DNA of 64,000 bases from Bordetella genomosp. 12 (GTDB lineage: Bacteria; Pseudomonadota; Gammaproteobacteria; Burkholderiales; Burkholderiaceae_B): NCBI RefSeq assembly GCF_002261355.1, contig NZ_NEVU01000002.1, positions 992,001 through 1,056,000 on the forward strand, in the 5' to 3' direction. The number at the start of each line of letters is the position of its first letter. Position 1 is the stretch's first letter. Shown here in pieces: positions 1 through 8,904 of the stretch. The position numbers were made by a program, and so were the translations under genes. The notes beneath the pieces were generated by a model that saw only the letters and a list, made by a program, of their open reading frames with translations, searched no databases and had not been told where the DNA came from.

Positions 1-37
1 CTGGTCGCCGCCTAGACATCCAGGCGGCATGGGGGCA

Positions 38-964
38 TCATAAATCGAGAAGGGTGGCGCCCGGCCAACTGCCGTGGCGCACCAGACTGCGCATGACATC
101 GACCAGCACCACGCGCGTGGCCAGCGCCGCCGGCGAAAGCTCATCTTCGTTCAGGCAGCTCACCAGATTGCGGCGGAACAAATAAGGATCTTCAATCGGG
201 TGCATGTCGAGCAGCCCGCTCTCGACGCGGGCCACGGCCGCGCCGGGTTGAATGGTCGCCATGGCATTGGCCTGCACGATGTCCATGAGCGTGGTCAGCC
301 CATCGATCTCCACGGCGATCCAGGGTTCGCGTCCCGCGCGCTCGAACGCGGCCTGCACCCAGGCGCGCAACCCATGCGCCTTACTGGTCACCGCCAGGGG
401 CAGGCCGGCCAACTGGTCGATGTTCACGGGCTGGCCGTCGGGCAGGGCGAGCAAACCGCGCCGCGCCAGCAAAAACAGCTTCTCGTCCAGCACCGCGACG
501 GCATTGCGGCTCTTGCCGCCATCGTTTTGAAACAGCACCGCCAACTCCAGACGGCGCGACGCCAGCGATTCATTCAGATTGCCGGACAGCCCCTCGACCA
601 GATGCAGCCGCACGTTGGGATGACGCTCGGCCATGGCCGCGAAAAAATGCCGTGCCACGAGCGAAGCCGTCGTGGGCGTGAAGCCCACGCTGACCATGCC
701 GGAGAGCCTGGCCTCGCGCGCCGCCGCCACGGCGCTCTCGGCATGGCGCAGCGTCAACTGCGCCTGACGCAAGAAGGCCTGCCCGGCCGGCGTGGGCACC
801 ACCCCCGTCGGGCTGCGCAGCAAAAGCCGCGTGGAGAGTTCGCTTTCCAGGCGGCTGATCTGCTGGCTGAGCGCCGAGGCCACCACATCGAGGTCACGCG
901 CGGCGCGGCCGATACTGCCCAATTCGGCCACGCGCACGAAATAACGGAGTTGTCGCAGTTCCAT
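38..964 (-). CDS. LysR-family transcriptional regulator (Nac-like)
   Basis: This is a 308-residue LysR-type regulator. The winged helix-turn-helix begins at the start (MELRQLRYFVRVAELGS) and continues through a recognition segment near SALSQQISRLESEL. An effector-binding domain follows from about residue 90 (VGFTPTT). I chose the ATG at 964 because the family consistently begins with MELRQLRYF; the reading frame stays open 12 codons further upstream without family similarity. The stop is at 38. The nearest downstream neighbour in its direction lies outside the window. The transketolase pair is encoded just upstream on the same strand, ending at 1022, so it may be a target or a co-transcribed partner. 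The effector cannot be told from the sequence. Confidence 0.9.
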   Translation of the reverse strand: MELRQLRYFVRVAELGSIGRAARDLDVVASALSQQISRLESELSTRLLLRSPTGVVPTPAGQAFLRQAQLTLRHAESAVAAAREARLSGMVSVGFTPTTASLVARHFFAAMAERHPNVRLHLVEGLSGNLNESLASRRLELAVLFQNDGGKSRNAVAVLDEKLFLLARRGLLALPDGQPVNIDQLAGLPLAVTSKAHGLRAWVQAAFERAGREPWIAVEIDGLTTLMDIVQANAMATIQPGAAVARVESGLLDMHPIEDPYLFRRNLVSCLNEDELSPAALATRVVLVDVMRSLVRHGSWPGATLLDL

Positions 965-1021
965 GGCGCCCAGGGTAAGCGTGGCGCCGGGTCCTGGCAA
1001 GGCGCCGATGCGGGCGCCGTG

Positions 1022-1969
1022 TTAACGCAGGGCCAGGAATGCGCGCGCTATCGCCGGCGCATCCATGCCGAGCTCACGCATGAGATGTTCCGTGCTGGCT
1101 CCATAAGCAAAAACGTCTGGCACGCCAATCCGGCCAAACCGTAAGGCACGGCCGCTCTCGGCTATCCCCTCTGCGAGCGCCGACCCCAAGCCTCCTATGA
1201 TGGAGTGATTCTCGATGGTAAGGACGGTGCCCGCAGCGAGCGCCGCGTCCAGCACGGCGGCTGGGAGGGGCTTGAGATGGGTGACAGCGGCGACGGCGAC
1301 CTGTTTGCCTTCGGCACTAAGCAAATCAGCTGCCGCAAGAGCTAGCGGTATGCTGAGCCCGCAGGCAAGCAGCAGGCCATCGCGCCCGTCGCGCAGTGTG
1401 GCCATTCCGTTGTCGGCTTGCGGGTAGCGTTCGCGCTGGGGGCGAGCTCGGGTCAGGCGCAGATAGACCGGGCCATCATAGGCCAAGGCCGCCTGGACCG
1501 CCTCGCCGGCCTGGCCCGGAGCCGGTTCGATGATGTGCATGTTGGGCAGGGCACGCATCAACGCAATATCGTCGATCGCCTGATGGCTGACTCCGAGCAA
1601 CGTGTCAACGCCAGGAATGAAACCAACCACCTTGGCATTGGCACGGGGGTAGGCCAGTTGCATGGCAAGCTGGTCATAGGCCCGTCGTGTTGCAAAGACG
1701 CTGAAGGTATGCACGAAAGGGATGCGTCCGCAGCGCGCCATACCGCCTGCCATGCCCATCATATTGGCTTCGGCAATGCCGACCTGGAAAAATTGCTGGG
1801 GCAGTTGGTCGCGCAGGAGGTCTGTTTCGGTTGGCCCGCTCAGATCGGCCGTGAGTGCCACGATGCGCGGGTCACGGCGCGCTGCGTCCAGCAGAGCCTG
1901 TCCATAAGGTTTCTCTATCTCGCCCGTACCGCTGCGATCCGTGAAGTCATTGACAGTAAGGCTGCTCAT
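1022..1969 (-). CDS. Transketolase, C-terminal (pyrimidine-binding) subunit
   Basis: This 315-residue protein carries the transketolase pyrimidine-binding domain and C-terminal domain as a separate chain. The motif QVGIAEANMMGMAGGMA contains the Glu that activates the TPP aminopyrimidine. It is followed by an HTFSVFATRRAYDQ segment and a C-terminal domain (LAAADLLSAEGKQVAV) typical of split transketolases and DXS-like enzymes. It overlaps the N-terminal subunit gene by 4 bases (ATGA-type coupling), so the two chains should form one TPP-dependent ketol transferase. Split transketolases of this type usually lie in catabolic or secondary-metabolic clusters rather than serving the central pentose pathway. 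The donor and acceptor are unknown. Here the pair follows a class III aminotransferase in one operon. Confidence 0.9.
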   Translation of the reverse strand: MSSLTVNDFTDRSGTGEIEKPYGQALLDAARRDPRIVALTADLSGPTETDLLRDQLPQQFFQVGIAEANMMGMAGGMARCGRIPFVHTFSVFATRRAYDQLAMQLAYPRANAKVVGFIPGVDTLLGVSHQAIDDIALMRALPNMHIIEPAPGQAGEAVQAALAYDGPVYLRLTRARPQRERYPQADNGMATLRDGRDGLLLACGLSIPLALAAADLLSAEGKQVAVAAVTHLKPLPAAVLDAALAAGTVLTIENHSIIGGLGSALAEGIAESGRALRFGRIGVPDVFAYGASTEHLMRELGMDAPAIARAFLALR

Positions 1970-2808
1970 ACTTTGACCTCGTTCAGTTCTTGCAGGGCTC
2001 GCTCAGCCGCCTCGGGCGGCAATCGGAGGTTATGGCCCAGTATTCCCTCTAGTGAGGGGGCGCCTTTGCCGACCAAGGTGCGAGCAATCAGGCAATGCGG
2101 TTGGCCTGGCGTGCTGCGCGTTCTTGCGAATGCCGCCAAGACGGCTTGCATGTCATTGCCGTCGATGTCCTCCACGCGCCACCCGAAGGCGCGCCACTTG
2201 TCACCGAGCGGCTCGTGGGGCTGTACCTGGTTCACGTGTCCCTCGACCTGCATATCGTTGGCGTCGATGACGAGACACAGGTTGTCCAATCCCCAATTGC
2301 CGGCAGCCATGGCGGCCTCCCAGACCTGGCCTTCCTGCAACTCACCATCGCCGAGCATGACGTAAACACGGCTATCGGCACCGCTGCGCCTGAGTGTGGC
2401 AGCCATGCCCACACCGACCGATAGCCCCTGGCCCAGCGAGCCGCAAGTCGCCTCGATCATCGGCCCAAGGCGCTCGGAAGCGTTGATTTCCAGCGCTGAT
2501 CCATCCTCGCAATAGGTTTCCAGGCGAGAGCCGTCGAAGTAGCCCCGCGCAGCTAAAGTGGCGTAGAAAATGGCGGTATTGTGAGCTGTTGAGAGGATGA
2601 AACGATCGCGGTCAGGCCAATCGGCCTGGTCAGGGCGTAGCCGCAGTTCGGAAAAATAGAGTGCCGTAAACAGATCGGCGGCCCCCAATCCTTGTTGCAC
2701 ATAACCTTGGCCGGTGCGGGCCACCATTTTCACGACCTGTTTGCGAAGTGCGAGGGCAATCCCTTGCAGTTCGGCGGTGTCTTTCGTGGGCGCGGATGAC
2801 AAGCTCAT
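1966..2808 (-). CDS. Transketolase, N-terminal (TPP-binding) subunit
   Basis: This 280-residue protein corresponds to the TPP/Mg-binding half of transketolase. The TPP motif is clear: GDG at about residues 153-155 (MLGDGELQEGQVWEAA), closed by DAND at about 182-185, where many family members have Asn-Asn. Other conserved features are STAHNTAIFYATLA and GSLGQGLSVGVGMA, which line the active site. The gene lies 10 bases downstream of the aminotransferase gene and overlaps the C-terminal subunit gene by 4 bases. The three genes therefore form one tightly packed minus-strand operon. Its promoter is upstream of the aminotransferase gene, where a candidate GntR operator sits at 4112-4136. Confidence 0.9.
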   Translation of the reverse strand: MSLSSAPTKDTAELQGIALALRKQVVKMVARTGQGYVQQGLGAADLFTALYFSELRLRPDQADWPDRDRFILSTAHNTAIFYATLAARGYFDGSRLETYCEDGSALEINASERLGPMIEATCGSLGQGLSVGVGMAATLRRSGADSRVYVMLGDGELQEGQVWEAAMAAGNWGLDNLCLVIDANDMQVEGHVNQVQPHEPLGDKWRAFGWRVEDIDGNDMQAVLAAFARTRSTPGQPHCLIARTLVGKGAPSLEGILGHNLRLPPEAAERALQELNEVKV

Positions 2809-2818
2809 GATGAGGTCC

Positions 2819-4075
2819 TCAAAAGGCGGCAGCCACGCGGGAAAATGCGTGGTCTGTCACTTCAAGCGCTTGGTCGATGTCTTTTTCGGTATGCGCCAGG
2901 CTGAGGAACATGTTGTGGCGATGATGCAGATAGACGCCCTCCCGCAATGCCGACGCGGCAAAGCATGCGCCCTTGGCCTGACCGGGGTCATCCTCAAAGA
3001 GAACCATGGGCAGCTGCACCGGACCGCTTTGGCATATGGCTAGCCCGTGCCGGATCGCCTGGGCATGCAAACCGTCGCGCAGACGCTGGCCCATGCGCTG
3101 CAGATACGCGGGAGCCTCATTTTGCTCAAGGACGTCCAGCGTGGCCAGGGAGGCAGCCATCGCGGTTCCTCCCATCCAGAAAGAGCCGGTGATGTAGATG
3201 TCTTGCGCTGCGCGGCGCCAGTTCTCGCCGCCGGTGACAGCGGCCAGTGCATGACCGTTGGCAATCGCCTTGCTCCAGGCCGACAAGTCTGGACGCACAT
3301 TCAGGGATTCCCAACTGCCAGCCAGCGACAGTCGCAAACCCGCCCGGACTTCGTCTATGACCAACGCCGCGCCTTCGGCGTCGCACAGCGCACGGGCCCG
3401 TGCTGCGAATGCAGCATCGGGCAATTCCTGGTGCTGGCCCAAATCATGCCGGAACGCCGATACGAGAATCGCGGCCAGGTCATTGCCAGCCTGGCGTGCG
3501 GCGGTCTCGAGGCTTTCGATGTCGTTGTATTGAAAATAGATCAAATGCGCCCGGTCCTCGGCAGTGACGCCAGCCAATGACGGTGTGCACCAAGGCACCG
3601 CGCCGTGATAGGCGCCTTTGGCGAGCAGAATCTTGCGTTTCCCCGTGCCGGCGCGGGCGATCATGACAGCCGCTGTCGTGGCGTCGGTGCCGTTTTTCTG
3701 AAACATCGCCCAGTCGGCGTGGGGCAGCAGCCCGACCATGCGTTCAGCCAACTCGACAAATCGGGCGGATGGCCCATTCATACAGTCGCCTTGCTCCGCT
3801 TGGCGGCGCGCGGCTGCCTCGATGACGGGGTGCTTGTGCCCCGCGATCACCGGCCCCCAACTGCACATGAAGTCCAGATACTCACGTCCATCCACGTCCC
3901 AAAGACGGCAACCTTCCGCTCGCGAAAAGAACTGCGGATAGCCCTCGGGCAGGCCGCTCGCCCGCAGGTGACCATACATTCCTCCCGGGATGACCCGGTT
4001 TGCGCGGTGGCGCAACGCCGCATCCTCAATGCCAATGCGGGTGCCAGGATCTACTACCGTTGAAATGGCGGTCAT
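2819..4075 (-). CDS. Class III aminotransferase, glutamate-1-semialdehyde aminomutase-like
   Basis: This 418-residue PLP enzyme has the fold-type I class III layout. It begins with an N-terminal NRVIPGGMYG segment resembling GSA aminomutase. A cofactor phosphate region follows around QKNGTDATTAAVMIAR. The PLP ring-stacking Asp lies in LVIDEVRAGLRLS, and the Schiff-base Lys is about residue 269 in SAWSKAIANGHALAA. It is unlikely to be the haem-pathway HemL, because it is the first gene of a catabolic-looking operon with a split transketolase. It lies across from a GntR regulator and an amide-hydrolase/ABC-transport operon. A role as transaminase or aminomutase acting on the amine released by that operon is inference. 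The start at 4075 is followed by MTAISTVVDPGTR and has a weak AAAAAAGATG context. Confidence 0.85.
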   Translation of the reverse strand: MTAISTVVDPGTRIGIEDAALRHRANRVIPGGMYGHLRASGLPEGYPQFFSRAEGCRLWDVDGREYLDFMCSWGPVIAGHKHPVIEAAARRQAEQGDCMNGPSARFVELAERMVGLLPHADWAMFQKNGTDATTAAVMIARAGTGKRKILLAKGAYHGAVPWCTPSLAGVTAEDRAHLIYFQYNDIESLETAARQAGNDLAAILVSAFRHDLGQHQELPDAAFAARARALCDAEGAALVIDEVRAGLRLSLAGSWESLNVRPDLSAWSKAIANGHALAAVTGGENWRRAAQDIYITGSFWMGGTAMAASLATLDVLEQNEAPAYLQRMGQRLRDGLHAQAIRHGLAICQSGPVQLPMVLFEDDPGQAKGACFAASALREGVYLHHRHNMFLSLAHTEKDIDQALEVTDHAFSRVAAAF

Positions 4076-4111
4076 CTTTTTTCCTGTCTAGGCGTTACCG
4101 GTCTTGGAGCA

Positions 4112-4136
4112 AACACGATACAGGATATATGATGTT
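4112..4136. promoter_or_regulatory. Candidate GntR operator upstream of aminotransferase-transketolase operon
   Basis: This 25-base imperfect dyad starts AACAC and ends TGTT, with an AT-rich centre. Read on the minus strand, it matches the dyad at 5026-5050 at 19 of 25 positions, including the outer AACA and CGTGTT. It lies 37 bases upstream of the aminotransferase start codon. It is the only such element I found outside the acylase promoter. The GntR/FCD gene lies between the two sites, so this regulator is the obvious candidate to bind both. Confidence 0.55.
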
Positions 4137-4179
4137 TTAAAGTGTGCAAAGCGACACGTAGGGTCCGTGCAACAAGGAC

Positions 4180-4911
4180 TCAGGCTCGCGGGGTGCGCCG
4201 AACGGTTTTGGTCGACGATTTTTTGACGGGCTCGATGTCTTGTCCGTCGATGGTTTCCAGATAAGCGACAAACTGCTGGCCGCCCTCGATCAGATCCTGT
4301 TCGACCGCGTTCGATAAGGCCGGCGCATCGCCGGCTTGCAGAGCGGCGATGATGCGCGTGTGCTGGTGGTCGCCCTGATAGCTGGGGTGGCCATGCGGGT
4401 AAAGATAGTTCAGCAGCGGCCCAGCCTGTATCCATAGCCGCTCGAGTATGTCGGTCAACTGACTCATGCCGGAGCGGCGGTAGAGGGTGAAATGGAAGTC
4501 GAAGTTGGATTTCACGGCCTGGGGATAGTCCCTTTCTTTTTCAGCCCTCACAAGCGTGGCGTGAATAGTCTGGAGCTCGGCGATGAACTCGGCATCCACA
4601 TGGGGCAGGGCTTCGACGGCAGCGAGCGGCTCGAGCAGGAGTCGCAGGCGCCTGATCTCCATGTACTCAGCCAAAGAGAGCCGACGCGTCAGAAAGTAGT
4701 AGCCCGCTTTCATTTCGACTGCGCCGTCGTTGGTGAGCAGCAGGATGGCTTCGCGGACGGGCGTTTCGCTGACCCCCAGGTCGGCGGCGAGCTCACCGAT
4801 CTTCAGGCGCTCTCCAGGTTGAAAGCGGCCCGACATAAGGCGATCGCGCAAAGTGCGATAGACCTGAGCCGTGAGGCTGGAGCGGACGACAGAAGGTTTG
4901 GAGATGGCCAT
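4180..4911 (-). CDS. GntR-family regulator, FadR/FCD subfamily
   Basis: This 243-residue protein has an N-terminal winged helix (about residues 10-75) with the family signatures LRDRLMSGRFQPGERL, KIGELAADLGVSETPVREAI and LLLTNDGAV. An all-helical FCD effector domain follows (about residues 90-220). Its metal- and ligand-binding residues are expected in segments such as NFDFHFTLYRRSG and DHQHTRIIAALQAGD, which supply conserved Asp and His residues. It lies between a minus-strand aminotransferase/transketolase operon and a divergent plus-strand acylase/ABC-transporter operon. Matching 25-base dyads in front of both operons suggest it controls both, most likely as a repressor released by a carboxylate or amine intermediate. 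The ligand is unknown. Confidence 0.92.
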   Translation of the reverse strand: MAISKPSVVRSSLTAQVYRTLRDRLMSGRFQPGERLKIGELAADLGVSETPVREAILLLTNDGAVEMKAGYYFLTRRLSLAEYMEIRRLRLLLEPLAAVEALPHVDAEFIAELQTIHATLVRAEKERDYPQAVKSNFDFHFTLYRRSGMSQLTDILERLWIQAGPLLNYLYPHGHPSYQGDHQHTRIIAALQAGDAPALSNAVEQDLIEGGQQFVAYLETIDGQDIEPVKKSSTKTVRRTPRA

Positions 4912-5025
4912 GGCATCGTTGGACGTGATATCGGCCCCTATTTTAGGGAAGCCCGGGTGCTGGCGGGATATTTAGCGTCGCAGGGCCTTATAGGTAGAAC
5001 TCCCCATATCAGGCCGGTTTGAAAA

Positions 5026-5050
5026 AACACAATATATTATATAACGTGTT
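5026..5050. promoter_or_regulatory. Candidate GntR operator upstream of acylase-ABC operon
   Basis: This 25-base AT-rich dyad has perfect outer arms AACAC and GTGTT and an AATATATTATATAAC core. It lies 34-59 bases upstream of the probable acylase start codon at 5085. It matches the element at 4112-4136, which precedes the opposite operon. It falls in a region where the acylase frame is open further upstream from a TTG at 5019. The presence of the operator, and of a ribosome-binding site further down, argues that this region is promoter and not coding. Confidence 0.6.
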
Positions 5051-5084
5051 AGCTGGCGTCGGCCAGCCCTATGAGGAGCGCTGG

Positions 5085-7331
5085 ATGTCGTCATCCCCGG
5101 AAGTGCTGCGTGACCGTTGGGGCATACCGCATGTGCGGGCACAAGGTATAGACGACCTGTTCTACGCCAATGGATATGTGCATGCGCAGGACAGGATGTG
5201 GCAGATGGATGCCGCGCGCCGCCGCGCGGTCGGGCGTTACGCCGAATGGGTCGGCGCCGAAGGCGTGCCTGCCGACAGCCTCGCGCGCCGCTTAGGCGTG
5301 GAAGCGGCATCTCGTCGCGACTATGCGCATCTGAACGGGGAAACGCAGCGCATGCTGGAGTGCTATACGGCTGGCGTCAATGCAGCCATGGCGCAGCTCC
5401 CCCTGCCGCTGGAGTATCGGCTGCTCGGTGAACGACCGGAGCCTTGGGAGCCCTGGCAATCGGTGGCCGTCATGCGCCAGCGAGGTCTGTTGATGGGATC
5501 CATATGGTTCAAGCTGTGGCGCGCGGCGGCCTTGCGTACCGTCGGGCCCGAAGCCATACGTTGGCTGCGCTACGACGACGGAGGTCAGGAGCGCTATGTT
5601 TCGCCGCAGGATGCCGCCTTGACCGGACGCTGGATCGCGGGTCTGAAGGACTTGGCCCCGGCGATCGAGGCGCTGTTGGCCTTGGCACCGGAAGACGCCA
5701 CCATCGCGGGGTCGAACAACTGGGCGCTATCGGGAGCCCACACTGCCAGTGGCCTGCCGCTGGTTGCAGGCGATCCGCATCGTATTTACGAGATCCCGGG
5801 AATGTATGCGCAACTTCACCTGAGTTGCGACGATTTTGACGCATTGGGTTTCTCTGTCCCTGGGGTACCGGCCTTTCCCCACTTTTGTCATACCGAGTCG
5901 GTCGCTTGGTGTGTGACGCACGCTTTCGCCGATATCCATGACCTCTATCTGGAACGGTTCGACCCTGCGCGGCCAGATCATTATGAAACCGAGACGGGAT
6001 GGCAACGGGCCGATAGCCGGACAGAGGCCATCTCCGTAAGAGATGGCGCCGAGGTGCAGGTGGCGATTGAGCATACCCGGCACGGTCCTGTCATTGCACG
6101 CATGGGGCGTCACGCGGTGGCCTTGCGTTCCGTTCAGCTCGACCCGGTGGATCGTTCATTAGATTGCTTGTTGCCCATGCTACGGGCAGGCGACGTACAG
6201 CACTTTAATGAAGCCAGCCGTGCCTGGGGGGTTATCGACCACAGCGTGGTATCGGCTGACCGGCAGGGGCATATCAGCGTCAATGTCCGCGCCATCGTCC
6301 CTGAGCGCGACCGCGTCAACGGCTGGTTGCCAGTGCCTGGGTGGACAGGGCAGCACGAATGGAAGGGCTTTATCCCCTGGGCACGTATGCCGCGCGTGGT
6401 CGATCCGGCGGATGGGATGATCGTGACCGCCAACAATCGCATTTCTCCGGAAGATGCGGGCGATTACCTCTGTACGGATTGCCATCCGTCGACGCGCGCC
6501 TGTCGTATCGCGGATCTGCTGCGCCCGATGACCGCGGCCTGCGTTGATGACATGCAAACCCTTCTCGGCGATGTGAGCAGCGCCAGGGCCCGAGAAATTG
6601 CCGCAAGAATCGCAGCCGTATCTGTGGAAGAGGGCGCTGCCAAGGCGCTGCAGGCCATGCTCAGTGGCTGGAATGGACAAATGGTGCTGGATGCTGTCGA
6701 GCCGACCGCCTACATGGCGCTGCGGCAGACCATGACCCGACTGCTGGCGCAGCGCAGCGGACTTGAGAATGCGGCCGCGGACCCGTTTGCCAGCATGGCG
6801 GCACCTAGCGTGGTACCCGTCAATCAGCTGTGGTGGTCGTTGCCAGAGTTACTGCGACGTGATGACTGCAGTCTGCTTAACGGTGCCAGTTGGGACGAGA
6901 TCATTAAGGAATCGCTCGAATGGGTCGCATCTTCCGCGCCGCTGTCGCCGTGGGGGCGCGCGCATCGTCCCCGCTTTGCGCATCCGCTAGGTCTGCATTT
7001 CGCCGGGCAGGCTGTTGCACCGGTCTCCAATCCCGTGGCTGGCGATGGCGATTGTGTCAATGCCAATGGCGCCTATCCGTCTTCCGGATTGGCGGCCACC
7101 TATGGACCCGTGGCCCGTTACATCTTCGACGTGGCCGACTGGGATAACAGCCGCTGGGTCGTGCTGCATGGCAGCTCCGGCGAGCCTGGCCATGCTCACT
7201 ATGAAGACCAAAATGCATATTGGGCGCGTTGCGAGCTCGTACCAGCGCCATTTTCACGCCAAGCGGTCGATGCGGCCGCCGTGTCGCGTACCCATCTAAC
7301 CGTGCCGTTGCAGGCCCTGTCTGCTCAGTAA
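5085..7331 (+). CDS. Penicillin acylase family protein (Ntn amidohydrolase)
   Basis: This 748-residue precursor belongs to the penicillin G acylase/AHL acylase family of N-terminal nucleophile hydrolases, which cleave amide bonds of acylated amines. The predicted autoprocessing site is Gly-Ser in ATIAGSNNWALSG. Ser210 would become the N-terminal nucleophile of the beta chain (residues 210-748), with residues 1-209 as the alpha chain plus linker. The supporting motif GDPHR follows about 22 residues later. The N-terminal DRWGIPHVRA and YVHAQDRMWQMD are classic for the family. I chose ATG 5085 because AGGAG lies 9 bases upstream; an upstream TTG at 5019 falls in the operator. I see no clear signal peptide, which is unusual because most relatives are periplasmic. 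It is the first gene of the ABC-transporter operon. Confidence 0.88.
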   Translation: MSSSPEVLRDRWGIPHVRAQGIDDLFYANGYVHAQDRMWQMDAARRRAVGRYAEWVGAEGVPADSLARRLGVEAASRRDYAHLNGETQRMLECYTAGVNAAMAQLPLPLEYRLLGERPEPWEPWQSVAVMRQRGLLMGSIWFKLWRAAALRTVGPEAIRWLRYDDGGQERYVSPQDAALTGRWIAGLKDLAPAIEALLALAPEDATIAGSNNWALSGAHTASGLPLVAGDPHRIYEIPGMYAQLHLSCDDFDALGFSVPGVPAFPHFCHTESVAWCVTHAFADIHDLYLERFDPARPDHYETETGWQRADSRTEAISVRDGAEVQVAIEHTRHGPVIARMGRHAVALRSVQLDPVDRSLDCLLPMLRAGDVQHFNEASRAWGVIDHSVVSADRQGHISVNVRAIVPERDRVNGWLPVPGWTGQHEWKGFIPWARMPRVVDPADGMIVTANNRISPEDAGDYLCTDCHPSTRACRIADLLRPMTAACVDDMQTLLGDVSSARAREIAARIAAVSVEEGAAKALQAMLSGWNGQMVLDAVEPTAYMALRQTMTRLLAQRSGLENAAADPFASMAAPSVVPVNQLWWSLPELLRRDDCSLLNGASWDEIIKESLEWVASSAPLSPWGRAHRPRFAHPLGLHFAGQAVAPVSNPVAGDGDCVNANGAYPSSGLAATYGPVARYIFDVADWDNSRWVVLHGSSGEPGHAHYEDQNAYWARCELVPAPFSRQAVDAAAVSRTHLTVPLQALSAQ

Positions 7332-7344
7332 AAAGGGGAAAACC

Positions 7345-8895
7345 ATGCTGACCAAATTCTCGATCAAGCAAGCCACTTTATGCGCGGCGCTATGCCTTGC
7401 ACTGCCTGCCTTGGCCGCGCAGGAGGAAAAGCCGAAAACGGGGGGAACGCTGGTCTATGCCAGTCTGTCGGGACCCGGTACGCTTGATCCCCAGGTGGCA
7501 GCGAGCATGGTGGACCTGGAAGTCATCCATCATCTGTTTGAGGGGCTGGTGGCCATGGACGCCCACTACAACACCAAGCCCTTGCTGGCCCGGGAAGTCA
7601 AAGTCAGTGATGATCAGAAAACCTTCACGTTCCTGCTTCGTAAGGGTGTGAAGTTTCACAACGGCAAAACAATGACTTCGGCCGACGTGAAAGCCACCTT
7701 CGAACGCTATGCACGCGTCAGCCCCAATAAGGCCGTTCTCGATGACGTGCTGAAGTACGACACGCCAGACGACGACACCTTCGTCATTGAACTGAAGAAA
7801 CCCAACTCGGTTTTTCTGGACGTGTTGAAAACGCCGGTTTATCCCTTCGTGATTTTGCCCGCTGAGCAAAAAGACAAGCCGGCTCGGGGGATCGATATCA
7901 TCGGCACGGGGGTGTTCAAGCTGGGGCAGTGGGTCAAGGACAGCCATCTGACGATTCAGCGGTTTGCCGATTATGTCGCCGACGATAGCGCAAGCGGGCC
8001 TGACGGCTTTGCCGGCAAGCGTACGGCCTATGTCGATGCGGTGCGGTTCAACTTTGTACCGGAGGCGAATGCACGCGTGGCGGCCATGCAGACGGGGGAG
8101 GCCGTGTTCACGTCGACCGTGCCCCCCGAACTGGCCGCGCGCTTGAAATCGCAGAAGCACCTGGAGGAAGTGACGGTTTATCCATATTGCCAACAGTACT
8201 TCATCGTCAATTCGCAGCAACAACCGACGGACAAGCCGCAGGTGCGCCAGGCGATCCGTACGGCGGTGCATGTCGACGATATCATGAAGGTGATCGGCGC
8301 CTCGCGCAAGAATCACTCTATGGTCTATCCGGACGGCGCGTACTACGGCGGCGACGTCACCAATGGCCGCTACAACGAGAACGACCCGAAGAAAGCGCGG
8401 GATCTGCTCAAAGAAGCAGGTTATCAGGACGAGCCCATAGTCCTGCAGACGAATAATAACTACGACTACATGCGCGACTCCATTCTGGTGTTGTCGGAGC
8501 AATTGAAGAAGGCCGGGATGAACGTCAAGATCGACATCACGGACTGGACCAGCAACGCCTCCAATCTGCAAACCGGCAAGGGCAATTGGAATGTGTCGAC
8601 GACCAGTTTCTGCTCTAACCCCATCCTGGGGCCGCAGCAATGGCAGTCGATGATTTACAACTTCCCGCACGTCAAGAACGACAAGGTGCTGGATGACGCT
8701 TATGAGACGTTTTACAAGACCGGCGATCTTGAGGGGCGAAAGAAAGCGTGGCTGGATATCGAACAACGCGTGCTGGATCAGGCCTATCTGATCAAGGTTG
8801 CCGACCGGGGTAACGTCCAGATACTGAACACGCGGAAAGTGGGTGGATTCGAGCCGTACTACATGAACCATTTCTGGAACGTCTGGCTCAAGTAA
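7345..8895 (+). CDS. ABC transporter substrate-binding protein, family 5 (peptide/opine/glutathione type)
   Basis: This 516-residue periplasmic binding protein has a Sec signal peptide ending near ALPALAAQ. An SBP_bac_5 domain follows, with the usual LVYASLSGPGTLDPQ opening, GLVAMD, FLLRKGVKFHNGK and SADVKATFERY segments. It starts 13 bases after the acylase stop, with AAAAGGGGAAAACC as ribosome-binding region. It should deliver the substrate of the DppBCDF-like permease encoded next. The neighbouring acylase and amidase suggest an amide, N-acyl amino acid or small peptide as ligand. The family is too broad to say more. Confidence 0.9.
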   Translation: MLTKFSIKQATLCAALCLALPALAAQEEKPKTGGTLVYASLSGPGTLDPQVAASMVDLEVIHHLFEGLVAMDAHYNTKPLLAREVKVSDDQKTFTFLLRKGVKFHNGKTMTSADVKATFERYARVSPNKAVLDDVLKYDTPDDDTFVIELKKPNSVFLDVLKTPVYPFVILPAEQKDKPARGIDIIGTGVFKLGQWVKDSHLTIQRFADYVADDSASGPDGFAGKRTAYVDAVRFNFVPEANARVAAMQTGEAVFTSTVPPELAARLKSQKHLEEVTVYPYCQQYFIVNSQQQPTDKPQVRQAIRTAVHVDDIMKVIGASRKNHSMVYPDGAYYGGDVTNGRYNENDPKKARDLLKEAGYQDEPIVLQTNNNYDYMRDSILVLSEQLKKAGMNVKIDITDWTSNASNLQTGKGNWNVSTTSFCSNPILGPQQWQSMIYNFPHVKNDKVLDDAYETFYKTGDLEGRKKAWLDIEQRVLDQAYLIKVADRGNVQILNTRKVGGFEPYYMNHFWNVWLK

Positions 8896-8904
8896 GGATC
8901 GGCT

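Noticed and set aside
1-15. Possible last codons (LVAA then TAG) of a plus-strand gene
   Set aside because: Four codons at the window edge cannot support a gene; a GCCGCCT/AGGCGGC inverted pair at 7-28 could equally be a terminator remnant.
5019-5084. Upstream TTG start for the acylase
   Set aside because: It would place a 25-bp operator-like dyad inside the coding region and lacks a ribosome-binding site, while ATG 5085 has AGGAG at good distance.
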